The notes beneath the pieces were generated by a model. It was not told where the DNA came from. It made no database searches and was given only the letters and a program-made list of their open reading frames with translations. 8,555 bases of DNA, taken from NCBI GenBank assembly GCA_038256565.1, contig JBBSKG010000102.1:1-8555 (forward strand). The letters are read 5' to 3'. The DNA is from JACOTK01 sp038256565. Lineage in GTDB: Bacteria > Actinomycetota > Acidimicrobiia > Acidimicrobiales > CADCSY01. Every line of letters begins with the position of its first letter. The first letter of the stretch is position 1. The translations under genes and the position numbers were made by a program. This document shows positions 1 through 6,511 of this stretch, in pieces.

Positions 1-2804
1 ATTTCATCATCGACCAACAAGGCGGGGTCGGGGGTTGGGAAGGGGTCCCACACCACTGACGATTTTTTACCCATCCGTTCCCAGAGCTCTTCTGAGACAT
101 GGGGAGCAAGGGGAGCGAGCATTAAAGCGAACGCCGTGGCAACTTCTACCGGAGTGTCGCCATGTTCGGTCACGTGTTTCGTCAATGCATTGTTCAGTTC
201 GATGAGTTTGGCTACTGCGGTGTTGAAGCGGAGCCCCTTCATATCGTCAGTTACGCCTGCGATGGTGCGATGCAAAAGACGACGTAGGTCGATGTCGCCA
301 GTTTCTTGTGTTACACGCAGATCACCGGTCTCTTCATCGACCAGGTTGCGCCACAAGCGTTGTAGAAATCTGTGAACGCCCGTGATGTCACGTGCATTCC
401 ATGGGCGATCGGCATCGAGAGGGCCCATGGCCATTTCGTAGAGCCTTAAGGTGTCGGCTCCGTATGCTCCGTAGATCGTTTCTGGGTCAACTGAGTTCTT
501 TAGGCTCTTGCCCATTTTTCCAAGCTCTTGGGTAACCGGCTCTCCATTAAGGGTGAAGCCCGACTCCACATTGCCCTGTACCTCTTCTGCTGGAACGTAG
601 ACCCCGCGAGCATCAATGTAAGCAGGGGCGAGAATGTAGCCCTGGTTGTAGAGGCGCTGAAAGGGTTCAGGCGTAGAGACGTGTCCGAGGTCGAACAACA
701 CTTTGTGCCAAAAGCGGCTGTAGAGAAGGTGGAGAACTGCATGTTCTACACCGCCCACGTAAAGGTCAACGCCACCAAAGGCTGGTGTTCCGTCTGCATG
801 GGAGCCTTGCATCCAGTACTTCTCGACACCGGGGTCGACAAACGCCTCGGTGTTGGTGGGGTCGAGGTAGCGCAGGTAGTACCAGCACGACCCGGCCCAC
901 TGGGGCATCGTGTTGAGTTCTCGTCGGTAAGATTTTGGGCCATCGCCAAGATCGAGAGTCACATTCACCCATTCGCTGGCTCGTCCCAATGGTGGCTCTG
1001 GCACGCTGTCATCGCCCTCGCCAAGAACAACGGGGGCATAGTCTTCGATCTCGGGAAGCTCAACTGGCAACATTGACTCGGGTAGGGCAACGGGTAGGCC
1101 GTGTTCGTCGTAGACGATTGGGAATGGTTCGCCCCAGTAGCGCTGACGACTAAACAGCCAGTCGCGTAACTTGTAGTTAATGGTCCCTGTTCCCGCCGAG
1201 CGCTTTTCGAGCCACTCGATAATGAGTGACTTTGCCGCTGGCGTATCGAGGCCATTGAGGGTGACTTCATCGTTGGCCGACGACATGGCGAGGCCGTCTC
1301 CTGTAAAGGCTTCGGGCCAACTCGCCGATGATGTTCCGGGCGAAAGATCATGACTCTCGAACCATGCTGGCGTGGGTTCCACAACGCCAACGATGGCTAG
1401 TTCAAACGCAGTGGCGAACTCGAAGTCTCGTGTGTCGTGTGCTGGCACGGCCATAATTGCGCCGGTGCCATAACCCATGAGCACGTAGTCGGCCACGAAC
1501 ACCGGAATTTGTTCACCGTTTGTTGGGTTAAGGGCGAAAGCGCCGGTGAATACGCCAGTTTTAACCTTTGATTCGACTTTTCGTTCGACATCAGATTTCG
1601 ATTGTGCATAGCGAACGTATGTTGCAATAGCTTCAGCAGGAGTAGCTCCTGCTTCGCCCACGCCGCGCCATGAAGTTGGAATGTTTTCGGGCCACTCGCT
1701 CGCGACAATTTGGTCCATGAGCGGATGCTCAGGAGCAAGCACCATGTAAGTCGCGCCAAAGAGAGTGTCAGGCCGCGTGGTGAACACTTCGATAATAATT
1801 CCAGGGTCGATGGCAAGTGGAAAGCTCACTGCTGCGCCCTCGCTTCGTCCGATCCAGTTGCGCTGCATGAGTTTTATGGGCTCAGGCCAATCGATTAAGT
1901 CGAGATCAGAGAGCAGTCGCTCGGCATAAGAGGTGATTCGCATTTTCCATTGCCTGAGCGGGCGTTTGTACACAGGAAAGTTGCCACGCTCACTTCGCCC
2001 CTCGGCGGTTACTTCTTCATTGGCCAAGACGGTGCCAAGACCTGGGCACCAGTTAACGGGGGCTTCGTCTAGATATACGAGACGGTGGCTATCGATCACG
2101 CTGCGTTGCTCAAGACCAGAGAGAGATGACCACTTCCGTCCATTTTGATGGCTTGCATTGTTGGGTTCATGCTCGCCTGTTTCAAACGCTGCAATCAGTT
2201 CACTGATAGGCCTCGCTCTGTTGGTCTTAGAGTCGAACCAAGCATTGAATAGTTGCAGGAAAATCCATTGCGTCCATCTATAAAAGGCAACGTCAGTAGT
2301 GGCGACACTTCTACGGTCGTCGTGGCCCAAGCCCATTGCCCGAAACTGTCGACGCATATTGGCGATGTTTGCCTCGGTCGTGATCCTGGGGTGCTGGCCA
2401 GTTTGGACGGCGTATTGCTCGGCGGGAAGGCCAAAAGCGTCATAGCCCATGGCGTGCAACACGTTGAATCCCTGCATCCGCTGGAAGCGGGCAAAGACAT
2501 CGGTGCCGATATATCCAAGCGGGTGACCCACATGGAGCCCTGAACCACTCGGGTAGGGAAACATGTCGAGCACATACAACTTGGGCCGATCAGCGGCTAT
2601 TCCATCAGCAGAAAGTGGTCCTGTTGGGTTGGGCGAGTGGTAGACGCCTTCTGCTTCCCAACGGTTTTGATGGCGTCGTTCGATCTCGTTAGCAAGCTCT
2701 GCTGCATAGCGAAAGGGAGGAATTTCACTTGAAGAAGGGGAAGAAGATGAAGCAGCACACATAAAGGTCAGCGTAATAGGCCTGGGGGATGGGACTCGAT
2801 GCAT
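1..2804 (-). CDS. leuS: Leucyl-tRNA synthetase, C-terminus cut off by window edge
   Basis: Class I aminoacyl-tRNA synthetase that activates leucine with ATP and loads it onto tRNA-Leu in the cytoplasm. About 934 codons are open in one frame from the ATG at 2804 to the left edge; the family's C-terminal few dozen residues lie outside. The HIGH motif appears as HVGH (2523-2534, residues 91-94), within DMFPYPSGSGLHVGHPLGY. The CP1 editing domain is present: TTRPDT (1764-1781, from residue 342) and VPAHDTRD (from residue 453), whose second Asp matches the conserved editing Asp of E. coli LeuS. GSCWYYLRYLDP and the KMSKS-loop variant KMGKS (504-518, residues 763-767) follow. The insert before APVNWCPGLGTVLANEEVT is typical of actinobacterial LeuS. 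Start: an in-frame TGA lies eight codons upstream of the ATG at 2804, so that is the longest form. An ATG at 2762 is equally possible; neither has a convincing Shine-Dalgarno. The Ser-rich stretch before PPFRYAAELANEIE is not conserved in the family. Confidence 0.97.
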   Translation of the reverse strand, partial: MHRVPSPRPITLTFMCAASSSSPSSSEIPPFRYAAELANEIERRHQNRWEAEGVYHSPNPTGPLSADGIAADRPKLYVLDMFPYPSGSGLHVGHPLGYIGTDVFARFQRMQGFNVLHAMGYDAFGLPAEQYAVQTGQHPRITTEANIANMRRQFRAMGLGHDDRRSVATTDVAFYRWTQWIFLQLFNAWFDSKTNRARPISELIAAFETGEHEPNNASHQNGRKWSSLSGLEQRSVIDSHRLVYLDEAPVNWCPGLGTVLANEEVTAEGRSERGNFPVYKRPLRQWKMRITSYAERLLSDLDLIDWPEPIKLMQRNWIGRSEGAAVSFPLAIDPGIIIEVFTTRPDTLFGATYMVLAPEHPLMDQIVASEWPENIPTSWRGVGEAGATPAEAIATYVRYAQSKSDVERKVESKVKTGVFTGAFALNPTNGEQIPVFVADYVLMGYGTGAIMAVPAHDTRDFEFATAFELAIVGVVEPTPAWFESHDLSPGTSSASWPEAFTGDGLAMSSANDEVTLNGLDTPAAKSLIIEWLEKRSAGTGTINYKLRDWLFSRQRYWGEPFPIVYDEHGLPVALPESMLPVELPEIEDYAPVVLGEGDDSVPEPPLGRASEWVNVTLDLGDGPKSYRRELNTMPQWAGSCWYYLRYLDPTNTEAFVDPGVEKYWMQGSHADGTPAFGGVDLYVGGVEHAVLHLLYSRFWHKVLFDLGHVSTPEPFQRLYNQGYILAPAYIDARGVYVPAEEVQGNVESGFTLNGEPVTQELGKMGKSLKNSVDPETIYGAYGADTLRLYEMAMGPLDADRPWNARDITGVHRFLQRLWRNLVDEETGDLRVTQETGDIDLRRLLHRTIAGVTDDMKGLRFNTAVAKLIELNNALTKHVTEHGDTPVEVATAFALMLAPLAPHVSEELWERMGKKSSVVWDPFPTPDPALLVDDE

Positions 2805-2823
2805 GTTTACTTCGATGTCATGA

Positions 2824-2831
2824 TGACGTCA
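2824..2831. promoter_or_regulatory. 8-bp palindrome in leuS/acyl synthetase divergent region
   Basis: The perfect palindrome TGACGTCA lies about 20 bases upstream of the longer leuS start and 44 bases upstream of the divergent acyl synthetase start. It touches an AT-rich segment that could hold -10 elements for both directions. This is a possible operator, but eight bases can arise by chance and no second copy is visible in the intergenic region. Confidence 0.25.
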
Positions 2832-2839
2832 CTTATATG
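2832..2839. promoter_or_regulatory. Overlapping divergent -10-like elements
   Basis: On the minus strand TATAAG (2832-2837) matches the -10 consensus at five of six positions and would give a leuS leader of roughly 20 bases to the ATG at 2804, or about 60 to the ATG at 2762. On the plus strand TATATG (2834-2839) overlaps it and would give a leader of about 30 bases before the acyl synthetase. No good -35 hexamer sits at normal spacing for either, so this is a weak prediction resting on the AT-rich core and the divergent arrangement. Confidence 0.25.
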
Positions 2840-2864
2840 TAACCAAGGACACTTAGTGGGAGTC

Positions 2865-2872
2865 GGAGAAGG
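2865..2872 (+). promoter_or_regulatory. Ribosome binding site of acyl synthetase
   Basis: GGAGAAGG contains a GGAG core seven bases before the ATG at 2876. It is the best Shine-Dalgarno in the window and fixes the start of the acyl synthetase gene. Confidence 0.7.
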
Positions 2873-2875
2873 TCA

Positions 2876-4516
2876 ATGACTACGTTGCAAGAACGCATCG
2901 AGAGCGCCACTTCTCGTGGCGGCAAAATTACTTTCGAGGGAAGTGGCGGCGGAGAACAGATCGAGTGGGTGCAATTCCACGACGAGGCTCGCTCTATGGC
3001 TGCTGCCATGCAAGCCAGGGGAGTCGTCCCAGGTTCGCATGTTGGGCTTCTGGGTCCGACCAGTCGCCCGCTGGTAACAGCTATTCAGGCCACATGGCTT
3101 TGTGGTGCAGCCATTGTGGTTCTCCCATTGCCAATGCGTATGGGCTCCATCGAAGAGTTTGTGGCACAAACCCGAGTTCGCCTGGCGAGTGCCGATGTTG
3201 ATCTGTTGTTGATCGACCCGGACCTGGCCCCGTTCGTAGAGCCCATTCCCGGAGACCCACCAATGGCCCAGTTTGCTGAGGTTATGGGCAAGGTTCCGTC
3301 GTCAGCTTTCGTTCGTCCCCCCGATGATCTTGACGCTCTGGCTATCTTGCAGTTCACCAGTGGTTCGACTTCTGACCCCAAGGGCGTGATGCTTCCGCAC
3401 CGACAGGTTGGGGCAAACCTCGATGCCATTGCCTTGGGCACCGCCTTGGACCCCGATGTAGATGTGCTGATTTCTTGGCTCCCGCTCTATCACGACATGG
3501 GCCTTATTGGTCTTATGAGTTTGGGCATGACGACAGGTACTGATCTCGTGTTGGCGGCTCCGCAAGACTTCCTTGCCTCTCCGCTTCGCTGGGCCGAATG
3601 GTTCGATCGTTATCAGGGCACCGCAACTGCCGGGCCAAACTTCTCATACTCATTGTTGGCCCGAGCTCTGGGTCGTTCGTCGACTCTCGATCTTTCTCGT
3701 TGGCGCATTGCTCTCAATGGTGCTGAGCCGATTGACCCAAAGACCGTCGAGGCCTTTTGCGCTGCTGGTGCTGCTCACAAGCTCGACCCCCGCGCTGTCT
3801 TCCCGGCCTATGGCATGGCTGAAGCCGTGTTGGCCGTTAGCTTCCCTGAGCCATTCACAGGCATGGGCGTAGACGTTGTTGATCGGCGAGTCCTTGAGGA
3901 CAATAACTATGCCGCAGTGTTAGAGGCTGGTGGCGAAGGTTCCCGCTCTCTTGTCAAGCTTGGACGAGCAGTGAAGGGTTTAGAGCTGCGCATTGTTGAT
4001 GCAGGTGGCAACTCTTTGAGTGAGCGTGAAGTGGGCGAGGTACAGGTTCGTGGTGCTTCTATTACCACGGGTTATTACAAGCGTCCCGAAGTTACCGCCG
4101 CTTCATTTGATGGCGAGTGGCTACACACTGGCGACCTTGGTTATTTCGCCGAAGGTGACTTGGTGGTGTGTGGTCGCAGCAAGGACATGATCATCGTGGG
4201 CGGTCGTAACGTCTTTCCAGAAGACGTGGAGCGTGCCGCTGCCGAGGTTGAGGGTGTCCGCCCTGGCAATGTCATTGCCTTTGGCATTGAGGGTAAGAAG
4301 GGCAAAGAGACCATCGTTGTGATTGCTGAGACAAAGGCAACCGATATCGCATCGACGCGCAAGTTGGTTGCTGAGCGAGTACTTGCATCAGTTGGCCTTC
4401 CAGCATCAGAGATTGTGTTGGTTGAACCTGGCACGATTCCAAAGACCTCATCGGGCAAACTTCAGCGGTCGCTGTGCCGCACCCGTTATTTGGACGAAGA
4501 GTACGAGCTTGTATAG
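2876..4516 (+). CDS. Acyl-AMP-forming synthetase, FadD/FAAL-like
   Basis: Adenylate-forming enzyme (ANL superfamily) of 546 residues that activates a carboxylic acid, probably a fatty acid, with ATP. Visible motifs in order: the phosphate-binding loop FTSGSTSDPKGVM (160-172), SWLPLYHDMGLIG (200-212), NGAEPI (281-286), PAYGMAEAVLA (310-320), TGD (418-420), the hinge GRSKDMIIVGGRNVFPEDVE (433-452), and PKTSSGKLQR (522-531) with catalytic Lys528. Full length, with no N-terminal signal peptide. The YHDMGLIG and NGAEP blocks resemble fatty acyl-AMP ligases (FAALs), which hand the adenylate to an acyl carrier protein, more than ordinary acyl-CoA ligases; this is inference and needs an alignment over the FAAL-specific insertion. 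No carrier protein, polyketide synthase or beta-oxidation gene is visible nearby, so the substrate is unknown. It is divergent from leuS, apparently monocistronic, and followed by a strong terminator. Confidence 0.92.
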   Translation: MTTLQERIESATSRGGKITFEGSGGGEQIEWVQFHDEARSMAAAMQARGVVPGSHVGLLGPTSRPLVTAIQATWLCGAAIVVLPLPMRMGSIEEFVAQTRVRLASADVDLLLIDPDLAPFVEPIPGDPPMAQFAEVMGKVPSSAFVRPPDDLDALAILQFTSGSTSDPKGVMLPHRQVGANLDAIALGTALDPDVDVLISWLPLYHDMGLIGLMSLGMTTGTDLVLAAPQDFLASPLRWAEWFDRYQGTATAGPNFSYSLLARALGRSSTLDLSRWRIALNGAEPIDPKTVEAFCAAGAAHKLDPRAVFPAYGMAEAVLAVSFPEPFTGMGVDVVDRRVLEDNNYAAVLEAGGEGSRSLVKLGRAVKGLELRIVDAGGNSLSEREVGEVQVRGASITTGYYKRPEVTAASFDGEWLHTGDLGYFAEGDLVVCGRSKDMIIVGGRNVFPEDVERAAAEVEGVRPGNVIAFGIEGKKGKETIVVIAETKATDIASTRKLVAERVLASVGLPASEIVLVEPGTIPKTSSGKLQRSLCRTRYLDEEYELV

Positions 4517-4548
4517 GGCCACCGCTTTGTGATTGGCGGTTGGAACAC

Positions 4549-4590
4549 GAAAGAACCCGGGCAGCGTCGCCCGGGTTCTTTCATTTTTCG
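4549..4590 (+). terminator. Rho-independent terminator, possibly bidirectional
   Basis: A perfect 14-bp stem, GAAAGAACCCGGGC (4549-4562) against GCCCGGGTTCTTTC (4569-4582), encloses the six-base loop AGCGTC and is followed by ATTTTT. It lies 32 bases after the stop of the acyl synthetase and ends close to the stop of the convergent minus-strand gene. Read in reverse, the arm ends in TTCTTTC, so it may also stop transcripts from the other side, less efficiently because the following bases are not T-rich. Confidence 0.92.
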
Positions 4591-4592
4591 TG

Positions 4593-5453
4593 TCACTGGC
4601 GCCTAGGGCCTGATTTTAAGAGAAATAAGAAAACTTGTGGGCCATTATCTATGTCGCCGTCATAACCCGAACCCGGCCCTGAATACTCACCGTCAGGAAT
4701 GGTGTCATCAGGCTGGTTGGGCGAGGGCACTGTAGTCGTGGGGATATTTGGGATAGTGCTACCTGGAGACTTTGGAACGGTGGTATCACTTGGATTATTG
4801 GGGACCGGCAAAGTTATAGGGACTTCTCGGGGGCTAGGCAGCGTTGTCGGTAATGGTGCATTTGGCAACGGTGACAGAGCAAGGTCTCGTGGCATGCCAG
4901 GGTTGACTTGAGCTCGGTATTCGTCAGCAAGGGCAAGTGCTTTTATGCATCGGTCCTTGATTTTACTGCGTTCTTTTTGTTTACTCTCATCAAGTTTGGC
5001 CGTCATTTCGAAACGGCCATTGAGACTCATCACGAGTTTGGCAAACTGTTCCGTGACACCCATGAGGGCTTGGTTGCACTGTGCATCTATGTGCGCCCTA
5101 GCAGCTTGATAGGCGGCATCTGGGGTTGGTTCGCCCCAGAAGGCAACTTCTATGCCGAGGTTGAGTTGAGCCATGAGGGTATAGGTGTCGACCTTTGGAA
5201 TAGTGCTCTCTTCTATTAATGAAGTGTTACTCGTTGCCGTAAGTTTCAAAGAAGGTTCTTGTTTGGCCTTTAAGTCGGCTTCACTCGTGGGGCTAGGAAT
5301 GTGAATACCGATAACGCCCATGCTTGAAGACAGTGCTGATTGGATCGGACCAGGTAAAGCTCCAGATGCCCCAAGGCTTCCTACGGCGGCTGCGCTGACG
5401 GTGCCCGCGAGCGCCATCTTTCCGGCAAGAGTCGCGAGGAATGCACCAATCAT
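4593..5453 (-). CDS. Uncharacterised Pro/Thr-rich secreted or anchored protein
   Basis: A 286-residue protein I do not recognise. The N-terminus (about 1-32) is hydrophobic and Ala/Gly-rich with one Lys at residue 12, fitting a signal peptide or membrane anchor. ALPGPIQSALSS...GIHIPSP follows. Residues about 55-185 are more polar, probably helical, with two cysteines (126 and 169) and a charged run (ESKQKERSKIKDR). Residues about 190-255 are low-complexity, with Pro/Thr units TTLP, ITLP, TTVP, STIP, TTVP and DTIP, as in extended cell-wall-spanning linkers. The end is Gly/Asp-rich, then a short hydrophobic patch (VFLFLL) and a basic tail. It lies 59 bases downstream of the PAC2 gene on the same strand, so cotranscription is possible. 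The ATG at 5453 is the only upstream start after an in-frame TAA; it has no clear Shine-Dalgarno, and the ATG at codon 13 would shorten the hydrophobic segment. The assignment as a real gene rests on its length, biased composition and position; function is unknown. Confidence 0.8.
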   Translation of the reverse strand: MIGAFLATLAGKMALAGTVSAAAVGSLGASGALPGPIQSALSSSMGVIGIHIPSPTSEADLKAKQEPSLKLTATSNTSLIEESTIPKVDTYTLMAQLNLGIEVAFWGEPTPDAAYQAARAHIDAQCNQALMGVTEQFAKLVMSLNGRFEMTAKLDESKQKERSKIKDRCIKALALADEYRAQVNPGMPRDLALSPLPNAPLPTTLPSPREVPITLPVPNNPSDTTVPKSPGSTIPNIPTTTVPSPNQPDDTIPDGEYSGPGSGYDGDIDNGPQVFLFLLKSGPRRQ

Positions 5454-5488
5454 GATTTTGGTATCGGCCTGTTATTTGCTTGGCTGGA

Positions 5489-5516
5489 GTATTACTTAGA
5501 GTGAGGATGGGGTCAG
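5489..5516 (-). promoter_or_regulatory. Possible promoter of the Pro/Thr-rich protein gene
   Basis: On the minus strand CTGACC (5511-5516) and TAATAC (5489-5494) are separated by 16 bases and lie about 36 bases upstream of the ATG at 5453. The match is moderate, and the -35 part overlaps the end of the PAC2 gene. The downstream gene may simply be read through from PAC2. Confidence 0.22.
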
Positions 5517-6400
5517 TCTTCAGAGTCACCGCGGTTTACTTCACGCAAAAAGCTTTCAACCTCGGCAGCAAGCTCTTCTGATGAAGGCATCGGACCAAGA
5601 CCTGGGCTTTGTGTCATATCAAGTTGGGCGTCGTAAGCCGCTTCGAGACTGTGAAGCATCTGAAGGTGCTCATCGTTGTTGGCGATGCTGACATCGAGTT
5701 GATTGACGAGTGCGACCCCGGCCTCTCGAAGCTCGCTTGGGTCGAATCGCAAGTTGCCCACTTCGGCAAGGCTGTCTAACAAGGCAGCCCCCGCATGAGG
5801 GTAAGTCATTGCCGATGCATAGTGAGGAACTTGTGCCCACAGTCCAACGGCATCTATGGAGGCCTCTGCGCATGATCGCTCAATGGCGGCCTGCACCCCG
5901 GCTGGAACGTCAAGAGTTGGACGCATGCCCATGAAACGATCAGCGAGTTCGGTTCGGTTCGCCGTGCAAGCAACCTTGGGAGGGCGAGTATGCGGGGCAG
6001 GGGCGGGAAAGGCTCCAAGGCCAATGACAAGATGAACGCCAAAACGTTGGGCGAGTTCAACTACTTCAGACGAGAACGAGTGCCAATGCGTGTCGGGCTC
6101 AGAACCGGTGAGCAACAGAAGGTCTCGTCCGTCGAGATCGTGACCGTGGCGGAGTTCAAGAGTGGGCCAGGTAAGACCTGTGTTTACCCCATCGGCAAGA
6201 TGGGCCACTGGTCGTCGTGATCGAAAGTCGAGGAGGGTGTCAGTATCGAAGCGAGCGACCAGGGTGGTTTCGCCGTTGCCTAGCAGGTAGGCCATTGCAC
6301 TCATGGCCGCCATGCCCGCATCTACCCATCCGTCTAGCGCCGAGATCAAAAGGGGCTCGGTGAGGGCAGGTTCATCCACCAGCTGATGTAACGGACTCAT
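5513..6400 (-). CDS. PAC2-family protein
   Basis: A soluble protein of 295 residues that I place in the PAC2 family (named after the eukaryotic proteasome assembly chaperone 2; common in Actinobacteria). Family-like features are the opening SALDGWVDAGMAAMSAMAYLL, the FDTDTLLDFRSRRP segment, LLLLTGSEPDTHWHSF, then GLGAFPAPAPHTRPP followed by the PHYASAMTYPHAGAALLDSL block. The C-terminus is an acidic, probably helical tail (SSEELAAEVESFLREV). The biochemical role of bacterial PAC2 proteins is not firmly established; a proteasome link is suggested by the eukaryotic namesake only. An upstream GTG at 6406 is also in frame, but an AGG eight bases before the ATG at 6400 favours that start; it would be only two bases from the GTG. 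The gene is divergent from comEA and followed after 59 bases by the Pro/Thr-rich protein gene. Confidence 0.85.
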   Translation of the reverse strand: MSPLHQLVDEPALTEPLLISALDGWVDAGMAAMSAMAYLLGNGETTLVARFDTDTLLDFRSRRPVAHLADGVNTGLTWPTLELRHGHDLDGRDLLLLTGSEPDTHWHSFSSEVVELAQRFGVHLVIGLGAFPAPAPHTRPPKVACTANRTELADRFMGMRPTLDVPAGVQAAIERSCAEASIDAVGLWAQVPHYASAMTYPHAGAALLDSLAEVGNLRFDPSELREAGVALVNQLDVSIANNDEHLQMLHSLEAAYDAQLDMTQSPGLGPMPSSEELAAEVESFLREVNRGDSED

Positions 6401-6405
6401 ATGCA

Positions 6406-6420
6406 CAACCTACAGGGTTG
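6406..6420. repeat. Short inverted repeat at PAC2 start
   Basis: CAACC and GGTTG arms (6406-6410 and 6416-6420) flank five bases and include the putative PAC2 ribosome binding site. A 5-bp stem is too small to claim a regulatory role. Confidence 0.15.
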
Positions 6421-6438
6421 GGTTAGCCTGAGGTTGTT

Positions 6439-6450
6439 CGGACTAGTCCG
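6439..6450. promoter_or_regulatory. Perfect 12-bp palindrome, candidate operator for comEA/PAC2
   Basis: CGGACTAGTCCG is a perfect 12-base inverted repeat without spacer in the divergent region. It lies about 40 bases from the PAC2 start and about 60 bases from the comEA start, the usual place for a dimeric repressor or activator site. No regulator gene is in the window. Regulatory function is inferred from symmetry and position. Confidence 0.4.
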
Positions 6451-6478
6451 TTGGCCGCTTCCCCCGGTGTTGATCACC

Positions 6479-6492
6479 AGCCTTTCTAGGCT
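6479..6492 (+). repeat. Small inverted repeat in comEA leader
   Basis: AGCCT and AGGCT arms enclose a TTCT loop and are followed by a T-rich stretch, ten bases before the comEA Shine-Dalgarno. The 5-bp stem is weak for a terminator. It could be a minor leader hairpin or chance. Confidence 0.18.
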
Positions 6493-6501
6493 TCATTCTT
6501 T

Positions 6502-6506
6502 GGGGA
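6502..6506 (+). promoter_or_regulatory. Ribosome binding site of comEA
   Basis: GGGGA lies five bases before the ATG at 6512. This selects that ATG over the longer in-frame reading that opens at 6401, which would overlap the divergent PAC2 start and has no Shine-Dalgarno. Confidence 0.6.
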
Positions 6507-6511
6507 ATTGC

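Noticed and set aside
528..1076. Long plus-strand open frame of 182 codons opposite leuS
   Set aside because: It lies fully antisense to the leuS region spanning the KMGKS motif, shows no family resemblance and is low in domain-like features; a shadow of a strongly biased coding strand.
965..1816. Two minus-strand open frames of about 140 codons inside leuS
   Set aside because: They are in a different frame from leuS, whose own frame carries all family motifs through the same region.
2195..2575. Minus-strand 126-codon frame near the HIGH motif
   Set aside because: Out-of-frame shadow; the conserved HVGHPLGY and FGLPAEQYAVQTG segments are in the adjacent frame.
1..2804. leuS broken into several pieces by frameshifts
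   Set aside because: The absence of one long stop-terminated frame is due to the gene running off the left edge; reading by eye shows continuous family-like sequence in one frame.
4700..4870. Repeat-like T/G-rich stretch that might be a DNA repeat array
   Set aside because: The periodicity comes from the Pro/Thr-rich coding units and is too irregular for a tandem DNA repeat or CRISPR array.
4908..5219. Plus-strand 103-codon frame opposite the Pro/Thr-rich protein
   Set aside because: No start signal or recognisable domain; the minus-strand frame is longer, has a secretion-type N-terminus and fits the terminator and PAC2 neighbour.
6401..6511. N-terminal extension of ComEA to 6401
   Set aside because: The extension overlaps the PAC2 start, contains the divergent regulatory region and lacks a Shine-Dalgarno; the ATG at 6512 has GGGGA at good spacing.
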